Of a DNA stretch of 32,646 bases, positions 1 through 8,881 are shown in pieces. Every line of letters starts with the position of its first letter. Position 1 is the stretch's first letter. The DNA lies in contig JASBVG010000047.1 of NCBI GenBank assembly GCA_030147505.1, positions 1 to 32,646 on the forward strand, in the 5' to 3' direction. The DNA is from Tardiphaga sp. (GTDB taxonomy: Bacteria; Pseudomonadota; Alphaproteobacteria; Rhizobiales; Xanthobacteraceae). The translations under genes and the position numbers were made by a program. The notes beneath the pieces were generated by a model. It made no database searches and had not been told where the DNA came from. It worked only from the letters and a program-made list of their open reading frames with translations.

Positions 1-3000
1 GTCGCTCCGTGGCGGCAGGAACTCGAGCCATCCGTTCGACACGGCAACCATGCTCGTCGCTCCGGGATCGAACAGGTAGCCCGCCGATGAATCGTAAGGT
101 GCCGCGCCCTTGCCGAGCGTGTTGATCGAAGCTCCCGCCTCGACCACGATATCCGCCTGGCGATAGCCTGTGGTCAGCAGCACATCGGCGGCCGACAGCA
201 CCGCGCCGCTTCGCACAACCAGCTCGCCGCCGCGCGAATCGACGGTGATGATCGAACCCGGATACATGCCGCGGCCACTGTCACTATTCCTTTGCCAAAG
301 CGTACCGCCGATCACCAGACGAGATGCGCCGATGCCGTTCAACTCGTCCGCGCCGATCGAGATGTACCCGGCCTGATGTACGCCGCCGGACGCGATGATC
401 TCAATCTTGGCTCCATCCTCTCTGGCACGCGCGGACACCTGTCCCGCAAAGCCGCCCTTGGCGCCTGCCTGCAGCACCTGACCGTCAAAGCGGAGCACGC
501 TGCCAGAATTGGCGTCGTCCAGGTTGAAGACGAAACTGAGATTTCCTGCGTCAGCTGCTATCCTCGGGCGCGCCCAGCCGAGCTCCTGCGACCGCGCAAA
601 GCCGAACGCCGCATAGCTGGTCTCGTTGTAGTTCGAATGCGTTCGCACCGCTGCACCTGGGGTCAGAATGAGCTGCGTCTGGAGCTTGGCGACGATGCCC
701 GTGTTGGCGACACCCATCTGCCCGGTGGCGAAATAAGATCCGTTGCCGATTGCCGCGACGGTTGAAATCAAGGAGGCATTGCTGCTGCCGGCCTCAACGC
801 GGAATGCGCCCGGCAGCAGAGCGTATGTGGCTGGCAATAGCGTGTAGTTGCCTGCGGCAAGGCCAGGCACACCTGCTGGCACGACAACCTGCTGCCCGAT
901 GGCCGGGTTCGCGGCGTCCGGCACGACCGGCGCGTAGCCGCCCTTGAAATTCGGAACGATGGCATAGACCTTGTTGCCGGATGCGCTGTAGCGGTAACCG
1001 GGATTGGCGTCGACCAGCGCATGGCGCAATACATCGATCGAGCCGCCGCGACCGCTGACAAATCCCGCACCTAGAATGTCGCCACCACCCGAAAGGTCGA
1101 GCACAGCACCGGCCTCGACAGCGATCCTCGCACCGCCGACGCTGATGCCGTTGGTCGCGCGCGCCTGGATATTGTCGGTGACGAGACCGGTGAAGGTCAC
1201 CTCCCGTCCGTCGTATCTGTAAGTGAGCCCGTCAACGGTGCCGCCATACGGCATCAGCAGCCCGGCCATCGATACCGACGTGATGCTGCCGGGCAGGAGT
1301 GTCGTGGTGTTGCCAGTCCGACCTATCTCGATCGCACCGCCGGGCGCGCGAATGACGCCACCCTGGTTGATGGTCGGCGCGTCGAGGTAGAGTTTGCCGA
1401 ACACGGAGAATGGCGTGTCGGGCGTCGCGCCTGCGGCCTTCATCACGGTTAGCACATTACCGGCCGTAATCTGCGCCGTCACGTCTGTGCCGGGATAGAT
1501 CTGCCCCGCGGTGATGGTCAGATTTTTCGGCGCGGCAAAATCCGTCGTGATGGCGCCGGTCTGACCCAGCGACGTATTCTTGAGGAAACGCAGATCGCCG
1601 CGGCTCGACAGATCGATATTCGCAAACCCGCGGCGGTCGACGACTACGATGTCGCCGCTGGCTTGCTGGATCGTAGCGCGTGCGCCGAACCCAACTTCAT
1701 CGAGAACATCGATCATGTCCGCGGTTACGGAAAAATATGCGCTGTCCTGCTGTTGCGATGCCCCGTTCGACACCACCGTTACGGTCGGCATGATGTGGTT
1801 ATCGAGAGGCGGTCTCGTCGTGCCCGCTATACGCAGATAGGACGCACCCAACTCGACATGTGTATTGGCTGCGGCATTCTCCGAAAGGCCGAACGCACTG
1901 GCATAGAGCCGCAGGCTTTGCCCCACATGCAACGACGTGTTGCCATCGAAACTCAGAAGACCGTTGACGAGCACCGACAGGTTGTCGAACCCGCCAGCCG
2001 CTATCTTGTCTGCGCCGAGCCGCGCGAAGCCGTATACCAGTCCCGGGGCGGGATCACCCGGCTGCGATGCCGCATCCAGACGGCTCGCACCATGTGTCTG
2101 AGCGAGAATGAACTCGCGCGGCTTGCGAACCGCGTCGTCCACACCTGAAGTCAGGGGATAGTTCGGTGTCTCGAGCGCCAGCGCCAGCGTTCCCCCGGCC
2201 GCTCCGGCGCCGCCAGCGCGTGCACGCAGGGTCCCATCGATGTAGAGACCGTTGTTGGACTTTAGAACGATCGAACCGCCGTCGCTGGCCACCGTTGCCG
2301 TGCGATAGGAACTTGCACTGGATTGCGGCAGGTCGAATACCGCGCTGGCGCCGGAGGCATCCAAAACGGCACCGGGACGGATCACGACAAAAGCGTCGGT
2401 CGCGACGGCCCTTCCGAGCCCTTCCCAATCCAGCCCTCCGCCGATCGCTATCGTTCCGCCGTTGGCTACCAGCCCAAAACGACGGCCACGAACGTCCGTC
2501 GCGGCCACGGCGCGCGCAGCGACATCGAGCGTTGCGTGGTCGCCGATCCAGATCGAGCGCGTGCTCGCGGTGCCGGAGCCGACATCAGCCCGGCTACGCT
2601 CGATATCGATCGCAATTAAGCCACCCCACGCATTGAGGGTGCCATCGACGGTGATACGGCTCTCGCCTGCGCCGAGAACCTTGATTGATTGTCCGGGATC
2701 AACGGTGATGACCGACCCCGCACCAACCGTGACCGGTCCGCCGGTCATATTGGTACTCGACATCAACGTCAGGCTTGCTCCCTGTCGCGGGGTCACAGCA
2801 GAAGTCAGAGGGTTCTCAAGATAGAGCGGCGGCGTCCAGAGTTCGAGCACATCCGCAGATTTCAGGCCGCTCGCAAGGCCCATACTGTCGTCCGAAGTCA
2901 AACGATAGACGGACGCAATGACGTCGATCTTTGTACCCGGTGCAACAACCACACCCTGATGGCCGTTGATCTGATAGTTCGAGAAGCCACGGCTGAAGAT

Positions 3001-6000
3001 CGCAGAATCCAGAAGTAGCTTACCACTCTGGTCTGGAACGCTCCCCCCGATCACGATTGCAGGACCGGATACGATCTGAAGCGTGCCGCCTCCAGTGACG
3101 CCGTAGGCGCGTATATCGCCATCCAGCGAAAGTGCGCCGCCGATCGTCGAGCCAAGCTGCGGGCTATCCGCGATCAGACCGACATCGCCGCCGCGACCGC
3201 CGACGAGTTTGCCGCCTGACAACAATGTGGCGCCTGAAGACGCATCGATGAAGCTCCCGCGTTCGAAGCGAACGTCACCGGTGGCTTCGAGCAGCAATTT
3301 GCCGCCGTTAACATAGGCCTGACCGACGAGATCGTCACGATCGATGAGTGCGTTGGTCCATTTGCCGCTGACATCGAGGACTGAACCGGCCTTGATTGCC
3401 ACAGTGCCAATACCGCCAGTCAACGATCCGTTCTGGCCGCGATAAATATTGGTGACGACGATCTCGCCCCCATGCGCGGTCACCTTCGCTTCAATGGTGC
3501 TGGTCGGCGCAGTGATGCTGAACCGGCCACCGTCGGCGAGCATCACATCGGCATCGACGGTTGCAGTTTTTCCGGTCGTGAGATCGATGCGGCCAAGCCC
3601 GAGGCGCGACAGATGCTCACCGTCGAACCACGCAGTGTTGACGCGGTCCTGTGCGATCGGATCGAGCGCGCCGATCGCGGATGCGTCGCCGCGGGTGATC
3701 CTGACATCGCTGGCAAAGCCGCCGACGAGGCCATTCGCGTTGTAATTGCCGAGGATCAGCGCGCCCTCGAGCGCGACCTGACGCTGCCCGAGCTTGTAGC
3801 CGTCTGTCACCGTGGTCGGCCGCGACTTGTTCTGGCCGCGGCCATTGATCACGTCCGCGACGATGTCGGCGTCCATCAGAACGGTCGGTGCCGACAGCAT
3901 CAGCCGTCCGGCATCGCGGCCGACCGTATAGGCATCCTCCCAGCGCAGCGAGGTGCGGCCGCGGTCGAACACCGTGGTCCAGATTTCGGTCAGGCGATCG
4001 TCCTGCTTGCCCTGGATGTTATGCATGCGCACGAAGCCGCCCGCGAAACTGACGAAGTCGAGCCAGGACGGCGCGTTGTCGACGCTGTAGCGGCGGCCGT
4101 CGCTGCCGACGAGGTTGGTGGAACGGATCCAGCCCGCAGCATAATCCAGCGAGCCGCCGGACAGATCGAATGTGGCACCTTTCTGTGCGACCACTTCCGG
4201 CGCAGCCAGCGTGATGCTGCCGCCGACCGCCGCCCATTCGCCGATCCGGTGCGCGGTGGTGCCGAGATAACCGCCGACCTCCAGCAGGCCGCCTGCCGTG
4301 TAGTAGCGATCGGACGCATATCCGCCGGTCCCCGCCGGAACGAAGGTCAGATTGCGAACGTCGATCCAGACATCGTTGCTCTTGAGAACATCCGAATCCC
4401 GGTTCTGCGGGGAGTCGCGCAGTTCGTTGCCCTGCACGTTGACCTTGATGTTGTTCGACGTGACCGACAGCGCGACATTGCGCACGCCCGACACATCGAG
4501 CGTCGCGCCGCTCTCGGTGGTGATGCGCCTGGTTGCGGAGACGGCGATCTGGCCGCCCTGCGCGGCGGTGTAGGACCCGCCTCTGAACACGACACTCCCG
4601 CCGCTGACGATCTCGATGCGCGACTGGTCCTGGCGATCGGCAAGCAGCGAGAGATTGTCGAAGGCGCCGGTAGAGCTGCTGGCCCGAACGAGATTGGCGG
4701 CGTCCGATGCGGTGATCAGCGCGTTGCGCTGGGCATCCAGCGCCGTCTCCTCGCTGTCGAGTTCCGGCAGGACGGCAGTCAGGCTGGCACCACCGAGCGT
4801 GATGCTGCCGGCCGCATCCGAGGCCCGGTTGAGCAGATGGATGGTACCGCGAGTGTTCACCGACGTCGTTGCGATCAACGCGCCGTCCTGCGCGATGTCG
4901 CGGCCAGCCAAAGTGATGTCGCCCTGCTGGGCGAAGATCAGGCCACGATTGGCGACACGGCCACTGGTGCTGCCGGCATTGATCACCGGCGAGACTTCGC
5001 TGCCGCGCGTGGTAGAGGCGGTGTTGCCGTCGGTGCCGAAGCCAGGCCGCAGGATGAAGCTGTCACCCGCGGCAAGCAGCGCCTGCCCTTTCGGTGTCGA
5101 GATCGTGCCTTCATTGATGACGGACTTGCCGAGCAGCATCGCAAAGCCGCCACCCGCGGTGACCATCCCGGGCGCTGCCGTGACGATCAGCGCGCCCGCC
5201 TCGACGCGGACAGCGCCCATGGCGTCGGTGAAGCTCGCGGCCCAGGCCGATCCGGTCTGCGTCGAATAGATGCCCTTGAGAAACTGATCGTCCGAAATCT
5301 TCGCCGCTGCGGCGATCAGCGATCCGACATTGATCTGGCTGTTGCCACCGAAGATGATGCCGCTCTGGTTGATCACATAGACATGACCGTCGGCCCTGAT
5401 ATTGCCGAGGATCTGGCTCGGGCCGGTCGAAGCATCGACCCGGTTGAGCGCAACCCAGCTCGCATTGCCGCCCTGATCGAAGGTCAGCGTGGTGCGCGCG
5501 CCGATATTGAACGACTGCCAGTTCAGGATCGCCTGCTGGGCCTGCTGACGGATATTGACCTGGGTCTGGTCATTGCCGTCGACGCTCTGCGTCGGCGCAG
5601 AGGCGCCATTCCAACCTGCCGGCATGTTCGGCAGCAAACCGCCGGCGCCGAGGCCGTTGGGAACTGCAATGGGCGCCGTTGCCGACACCTGCGCAGCGGC
5701 TGCAGCCGCGCGCGCCGCGGCTTGCACCGCCTGGATGTCCTGCACGGCCCGCGCCGCCCGCGCGAGTGAATCCTGCGTCTGCCGCGCCGCCGCAGCGGCC
5801 TGCCGTGCAGCCTGAGTCGCAGCCTCCGAGGCAATGTTCGGAGCCGAGATCGCACCTTCGCCACCGCCGCCATTCAGCGAGCGGGCTTGCACGAAATCAG
5901 GCGTCGCAATGGCAAAGGCCAGCGTGCTCGCACCTGTCATCAGCCAGTGGCGCGAGAGGATGCCGCGCGCCTGCGCCGCTGATTTCACGGATCCCTGCGA

Positions 6001-6063
6001 CAACACGCGACGCTCACTCGACCGGAATTTCCTGGGACAAAAGCCGGCTTTTTTCGACGTCAT
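1..6063 (-). CDS. Two-partner-secretion filamentous-haemagglutinin-type adhesin, 3' end beyond the window
   Basis: The reading frame stays open for 2021 codons from ATG at 6063 to base 1, so the C-terminus is missing. The N-terminus is basic, followed by a hydrophobic segment (about residues 41-56) and a likely signal-peptidase site near residue 60 (VQA|RS). An alanine-rich, probably helical stretch lies at about 79-127. The TPS (haemagglutination-activity) domain covers about 160-345, with the core HVYVINQSGIIFGG near 227-240. The rest is a Gly/Val/Ala/Asp-rich beta-helix passenger in which LD(V/L/A)SG recurs (around bases 4500, 4170, 3380, 2360 and 1100). Known for the family: a TpsB/FhaC pore secretes such proteins to the surface, where they act in adhesion or biofilm formation. 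No TpsB gene is in the window. Regulation by the upstream sigma/FecR pair is inferred from position. The ATG at 6063 has a poor ribosome site. A GTG at 5988 follows AGGGA and is an alternative start that keeps the signal peptide. Confidence 0.9.
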   Translation of the reverse strand, partial: MTSKKAGFCPRKFRSSERRVLSQGSVKSAAQARGILSRHWLMTGASTLAFAIATPDFVQARSLNGGGGEGAISAPNIASEAATQAARQAAAAARQTQDSLARAARAVQDIQAVQAAARAAAAAAQVSATAPIAVPNGLGAGGLLPNMPAGWNGASAPTQSVDGNDQTQVNIRQQAQQAILNWQSFNIGARTTLTFDQGGNASWVALNRVDASTGPSQILGNIRADGHVYVINQSGIIFGGNSQINVGSLIAAAAKISDDQFLKGIYSTQTGSAWAASFTDAMGAVRVEAGALIVTAAPGMVTAGGGFAMLLGKSVINEGTISTPKGQALLAAGDSFILRPGFGTDGNTASTTRGSEVSPVINAGSTSGRVANRGLIFAQQGDITLAGRDIAQDGALIATTSVNTRGTIHLLNRASDAAGSITLGGASLTAVLPELDSEETALDAQRNALITASDAANLVRASSSTGAFDNLSLLADRQDQSRIEIVSGGSVVFRGGSYTAAQGGQIAVSATRRITTESGATLDVSGVRNVALSVTSNNIKVNVQGNELRDSPQNRDSDVLKSNDVWIDVRNLTFVPAGTGGYASDRYYTAGGLLEVGGYLGTTAHRIGEWAAVGGSITLAAPEVVAQKGATFDLSGGSLDYAAGWIRSTNLVGSDGRRYSVDNAPSWLDFVSFAGGFVRMHNIQGKQDDRLTEIWTTVFDRGRTSLRWEDAYTVGRDAGRLMLSAPTVLMDADIVADVINGRGQNKSRPTTVTDGYKLGQRQVALEGALILGNYNANGLVGGFASDVRITRGDASAIGALDPIAQDRVNTAWFDGEHLSRLGLGRIDLTTGKTATVDADVMLADGGRFSITAPTSTIEAKVTAHGGEIVVTNIYRGQNGSLTGGIGTVAIKAGSVLDVSGKWTNALIDRDDLVGQAYVNGGKLLLEATGDVRFERGSFIDASSGATLLSGGKLVGGRGGDVGLIADSPQLGSTIGGALSLDGDIRAYGVTGGGTLQIVSGPAIVIGGSVPDQSGKLLLDSAIFSRGFSNYQINGHQGVVVAPGTKIDVIASVYRLTSDDSMGLASGLKSADVLELWTPPLYLENPLTSAVTPRQGASLTLMSSTNMTGGPVTVGAGSVITVDPGQSIKVLGAGESRITVDGTLNAWGGLIAIDIERSRADVGSGTASTRSIWIGDHATLDVAARAVAATDVRGRRFGLVANGGTIAIGGGLDWEGLGRAVATDAFVVIRPGAVLDASGASAVFDLPQSSASSYRTATVASDGGSIVLKSNNGLYIDGTLRARAGGAGAAGGTLALALETPNYPLTSGVDDAVRKPREFILAQTHGASRLDAASQPGDPAPGLVYGFARLGADKIAAGGFDNLSVLVNGLLSFDGNTSLHVGQSLRLYASAFGLSENAAANTHVELGASYLRIAGTTRPPLDNHIMPTVTVVSNGASQQQDSAYFSVTADMIDVLDEVGFGARATIQQASGDIVVVDRRGFANIDLSSRGDLRFLKNTSLGQTGAITTDFAAPKNLTITAGQIYPGTDVTAQITAGNVLTVMKAAGATPDTPFSVFGKLYLDAPTINQGGVIRAPGGAIEIGRTGNTTTLLPGSITSVSMAGLLMPYGGTVDGLTYRYDGREVTFTGLVTDNIQARATNGISVGGARIAVEAGAVLDLSGGGDILGAGFVSGRGGSIDVLRHALVDANPGYRYSASGNKVYAIVPNFKGGYAPVVPDAANPAIGQQVVVPAGVPGLAAGNYTLLPATYALLPGAFRVEAGSSNASLISTVAAIGNGSYFATGQMGVANTGIVAKLQTQLILTPGAAVRTHSNYNETSYAAFGFARSQELGWARPRIAADAGNLSFVFNLDDANSGSVLRFDGQVLQAGAKGGFAGQVSARAREDGAKIEIIASGGVHQAGYISIGADELNGIGASRLVIGGTLWQRNSDSGRGMYPGSIITVDSRGGELVVRSGAVLSAADVLLTTGYRQADIVVEAGASINTLGKGAAPYDSSAGYLFDPGATSMVAVSNGWLEFLPPRSD

Positions 6064-6184
6064 GTGAATAGCTCGCAAGGTTACAGGTGAGATGGCAGTG
6101 GGGATCTGCGCCCTTCATCTCTGAGACCGCCACCCTGCGATGGAGTCCGAACCGCGCGACATAAACTTTTTTAAGAATTTGGCC

Positions 6185-7189
6185 TCAGCTCAGCAGGATC
6201 ATGCCGCCGGGCAAACGACGTAATCTTGCGCCAAACGTTTCAGCGAGATGATCGAGAGCCGCATCGATGCGACTGAGTTGAAATGTTGCAACGACGTCGC
6301 GTTCGCCGAGCTTGTCGTTCAGCAGCACGATTTTGCCAGGGCGATAGCGGTTGATTTCGTGAACCACACGCGCGAACGGCTCGTGCCGGAAGATCAATTG
6401 CCCGCGCTCCCAGGCGCTAGACACGACAACATCGGCGGCCACGGCCGGTTTCAAACTGTCGGCGTCATATACAATCTGATGCCCGGGCGAGACTGAGGCG
6501 ACCTGCCCGCGGAAGCGAACGCTGACCTCACCCCGTAGGCAGGTTACGCACACGGAGGCATTATCGCGGCGAATGGTGAAATGCGCGGCCGAAGCAGTTG
6601 TGCGACCGAATGCAGCGAGTACTTCGACATCGGCATCGGCTTTCATCGTGATCGACGCCTCGCCATCGATCAGTTCAAATCCGCGTCTGCCTGAATTGGA
6701 CGCACGCATATCGATACTCGTCTGCGTGTTCAGAACGATCGAGACATTATCGCCGATCGCGACCGTCTGCCGGCCGCCGGTCCCGGTGCGATAATCGGCC
6801 ACAAGTTCTTCTGGTGACGGCCACAGGCGGAACGGCGGCCTTGACCCCAGATAGCCAACCGCAGCAACGGACGCGGCCAAAGCACCGCCGAGAAAAGCGC
6901 GGCGTGCGAGCTGAGGGCGCGGACGCAGCGGCAGCACGGCGGCAGGCTCTGGCGTCGTTTCACTGAGCATATCACTGGCCGGACCAAGCAACTGCCAAAG
7001 CAATTTTGCCTCGGCGAAGGCCTGGCCATGCGCCCGGCTTTGACTGCACCAACGCTGCACAGCCTCTGCGTCCTCCGTCGTCGCCTCGCCAGAGGCGAGC
7101 CGGATCAGCCATGCGGTCGCCTCTGCATTCAGGCGACTGTCTTCGCTGGTCGATCGATGTGAGCCAGATGGATGAATGGCGTCGCGCAA
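6185..7189 (-). CDS. fecR: FecR-family anti-sigma/sigma regulator (inner membrane)
   Basis: A protein of 334 residues. The N-terminal DUF4880-like cytoplasmic domain is at about 20-66 and would bind the sigma factor. It is followed by the RR-A-FLGG motif at 96-102, leading into a single membrane segment (about 99-115). The periplasmic FecR domain is at about 128-245. The C-terminal segment is typical of the family (W..GQLIF...PF..VV.EINRY, 260-281) and ends in an STN-like fold region. Known for the family: it holds its partner ECF sigma factor inactive until a periplasmic signal triggers proteolysis. The start codon is TTG, nine bases after the sigma-factor stop. A GAGGG ribosome site overlapping that stop supports this start and suggests translational coupling. 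The RR motif resembles a Tat signal, so Tat-dependent insertion is possible (inference). The giant adhesin gene begins 121 bases downstream. Confidence 0.9.
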   Translation of the reverse strand: MRDAIHPSGSHRSTSEDSRLNAEATAWLIRLASGEATTEDAEAVQRWCSQSRAHGQAFAEAKLLWQLLGPASDMLSETTPEPAAVLPLRPRPQLARRAFLGGALAASVAAVGYLGSRPPFRLWPSPEELVADYRTGTGGRQTVAIGDNVSIVLNTQTSIDMRASNSGRRGFELIDGEASITMKADADVEVLAAFGRTTASAAHFTIRRDNASVCVTCLRGEVSVRFRGQVASVSPGHQIVYDADSLKPAVAADVVVSSAWERGQLIFRHEPFARVVHEINRYRPGKIVLLNDKLGERDVVATFQLSRIDAALDHLAETFGARLRRLPGGMILLS

Positions 7190-7199
7190 CTTGGTACCC

Positions 7200-7751
7200 T
7201 CAATCCTTAGACGTCATTGGACGGCGGGAACCGAACGTCTGCGACAGATTTATTTCGAGCCGACCCCGACAATGATCGAGCGCCTGTTTCAGCTCGCGCT
7301 CCACCATTCGGGTCGAGATGCCGAAACGCGCGGCGATTTCCGAGATCGCCTTTCCTTCGGTGCGAGCGGCCAGAAAAATCGCCCGCCGCCGCTCGGGCAG
7401 CTCTGCGAGCGCTTGCGCCAGACCACGCACCGATGATCGCGCGGCAGCTATCCGTTCGGGGTCGAATTCGTCGACTTCGACTTGAAGCAACAGTTCGACC
7501 TCAGATCGCTCAAGGCGACGAGCTTCCGAACGACGGCGATCGGCGGCGATGTTCAGCGCGATGCGGAATAGATAGCTACGTGGATGCTGGATCGTGCCGA
7601 GATCATCGAGCCGACCGAGGCGAAGATACGCTTCCTGCAGCACCTCGTCCGCCGCATCGGGAGAACCGAGACGGCGTGCCAGCCGACTGCGTAGCGGAGC
7701 GTATTCGTCCAGCAGGGTCTGCAGCAACACCGCCTGACCGCTCTCCATCAT
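7200..7751 (-). CDS. ECF (FecI-type) RNA polymerase sigma factor
   Basis: A protein of about 183 residues with sigma region 2 (LLDEYAPLRSRLARRL, then DAADEVLQEAYLRL, core-binding and -10 recognition) and region 4 (LAELPERRRAIFLAAR..G.AISEIAARFGIS, a helix-turn-helix for -35 recognition). This is the FecI-like group that works with a FecR membrane partner, here encoded immediately downstream. The frame is open further upstream to a GTG at 7853, with ATG at 7814, but the family normally begins just before region 2. The tandem ATG codons at 7751/7748 are therefore preferred, although their ribosome site is weak (TTGGAA). The target promoters cannot be identified from the window. The adhesin gene and the operon itself are the obvious candidates (inference). 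Confidence 0.88.
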   Translation of the reverse strand: MMESGQAVLLQTLLDEYAPLRSRLARRLGSPDAADEVLQEAYLRLGRLDDLGTIQHPRSYLFRIALNIAADRRRSEARRLERSEVELLLQVEVDEFDPERIAAARSSVRGLAQALAELPERRRAIFLAARTEGKAISEIAARFGISTRMVERELKQALDHCRGRLEINLSQTFGSRRPMTSKD

Positions 7752-7907
7752 TCCAATGGCATTCCATCTTGGAAACGCAACAATTCCGCGATGACAGGCG
7801 TCGCGTGGGCGCATTTCTGTTCGAACCGTGAGGGCGGGGGCACCCCGCGCCACATTCCTGTATGGAATTATTGTGACAGATTGTTATAGCGGCCAGGCTC
7901 CGCCGAC

Positions 7908-8627
7908 TCACTGCAGGCTGACTGGTGAGGTAGGCGGCGTGCAGTCGCCGCTATCCTGCGGCAATCTCGGCAGAATAACCATGATCACGGGCTGTGGCAG
8001 CGCCTTCGGCGGTTGCTCCGCGACCACATTGCTAAGGATACGGCTGAGGCGACGATCGCGCTGCGCATCCCCGGTCGAGCTCAACAAATCGATCCGCTCG
8101 ACCAAGCCTTGCTGCGTTAGCCACATGCGGAACGCCAGTCGATATCCGCCCAAAGAAATTTCGCCATCGCGACACAACGCAGCTAGCACCGCATGCTGGA
8201 GCCGGGTCGAATAGGTAAGCCGGACCGCCTCCCCTTCGGCTTCGGTGAGACCGAGCACGACCATAATTGCGCCCGCCCCCGCTGATCGGGCAACCAGCCC
8301 CGTTCCCGACAGCAAACGCTCAAGCGCCTCACCTGCAGTATATTCCCCCGAAATCGCCCTGGTCTTTCGCCCAGCGACGATTTTCCCGTCCGCAAAAATC
8401 TGAACACCAGTAACTACGCCCAGCCGATAAAATGCCTCTTCGATCGGCTGCGCGGGAAGATCGAGCTGCCATCGCACAGGCCCGGACTTATCGGTCCGAC
8501 TTGTTGACGTCTGGTCGGCGATCACTCCCGGTACGTCGACGATGAAGAGCAAGACGATCGCGGCAATGAAATGCACAGCATTGAAAGGTAACGACACCGG
8601 CACGTTCCCTCGGGTCCCCGTGCACAT
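7908..8627 (-). CDS. Secreted STN-domain protein with TonB C-terminal-like domain
   Basis: A protein of 239 residues. The hydrophobic segment at about 17-36 is a signal peptide or membrane anchor. Residues 53-123 match the secretin/TonB short N-terminal (STN) domain: WQLDLPAQPIEEAFYRLG, then SGEYTAGEALERLLSGTGL. Residues 137-220 resemble the TonB C-terminal domain (ERIDLLSSTGDAQRDRRL..IL). There is no beta-barrel, so this is not a TonB-dependent receptor. In classical cell-surface signalling the receptor's STN domain touches the periplasmic part of FecR. A stand-alone STN protein next to sigma and fecR suggests that it supplies the sensor contact (inference). The ATG at 8627 follows AAGGA at a good distance. 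It is first in the minus-strand cassette, 156 bases ahead of the preferred sigma start. The 254 bases upstream (8628-8881) hold no convincing gene and probably carry its promoter. Confidence 0.8.
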   Translation of the reverse strand: MCTGTRGNVPVSLPFNAVHFIAAIVLLFIVDVPGVIADQTSTSRTDKSGPVRWQLDLPAQPIEEAFYRLGVVTGVQIFADGKIVAGRKTRAISGEYTAGEALERLLSGTGLVARSAGAGAIMVVLGLTEAEGEAVRLTYSTRLQHAVLAALCRDGEISLGGYRLAFRMWLTQQGLVERIDLLSSTGDAQRDRRLSRILSNVVAEQPPKALPQPVIMVILPRLPQDSGDCTPPTSPVSLQ

Positions 8628-8845
8628 GCACGACGTCCTTCAGTCTCTTGCCATCAGCAATACGTCAAGAGTCAGAACCGTCCCCGTTTTAACTTGGCAG
8701 CGAAACGGCGGCGGGTCGCATGCGCAGACGTCAGGGTATCCGACACTGACATGAGACCGTTTTCCCTTGGGCTTCGATGGGCCTATCTGGTGTTGAGATT
8801 CGGTTTCAAGAATGCCGACAGAGAACGTTCCCAACCAGGAGGAAA

Positions 8846-8869
8846 GCCGCCAAATTGCTTGGCACCGGC
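8846..8869 (-). terminator. Possible terminator hairpin after the MocR gene
   Basis: GCCAA and TTGGC flank a five-base loop, with a second three-base-pair GCC/GGC arm separated by a bulge. On the minus strand it is followed by TTTCC, and it begins about 13 bases past the MocR stop codon. The stem is imperfect and the U tract is short, so this is weak evidence. Confidence 0.3.
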
Positions 8870-8881
8870 AATCCGAACCAT

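Noticed and set aside
3472..5769. A 765-codon open frame on the plus strand inside the adhesin region
   Set aside because: It is in codon register with the minus-strand adhesin and is composed mainly of Arg, Asp and Ala codons, as expected for the antisense of a GC-rich repetitive gene. No domain is recognisable, and the minus-strand reading gives a clear TPS protein.
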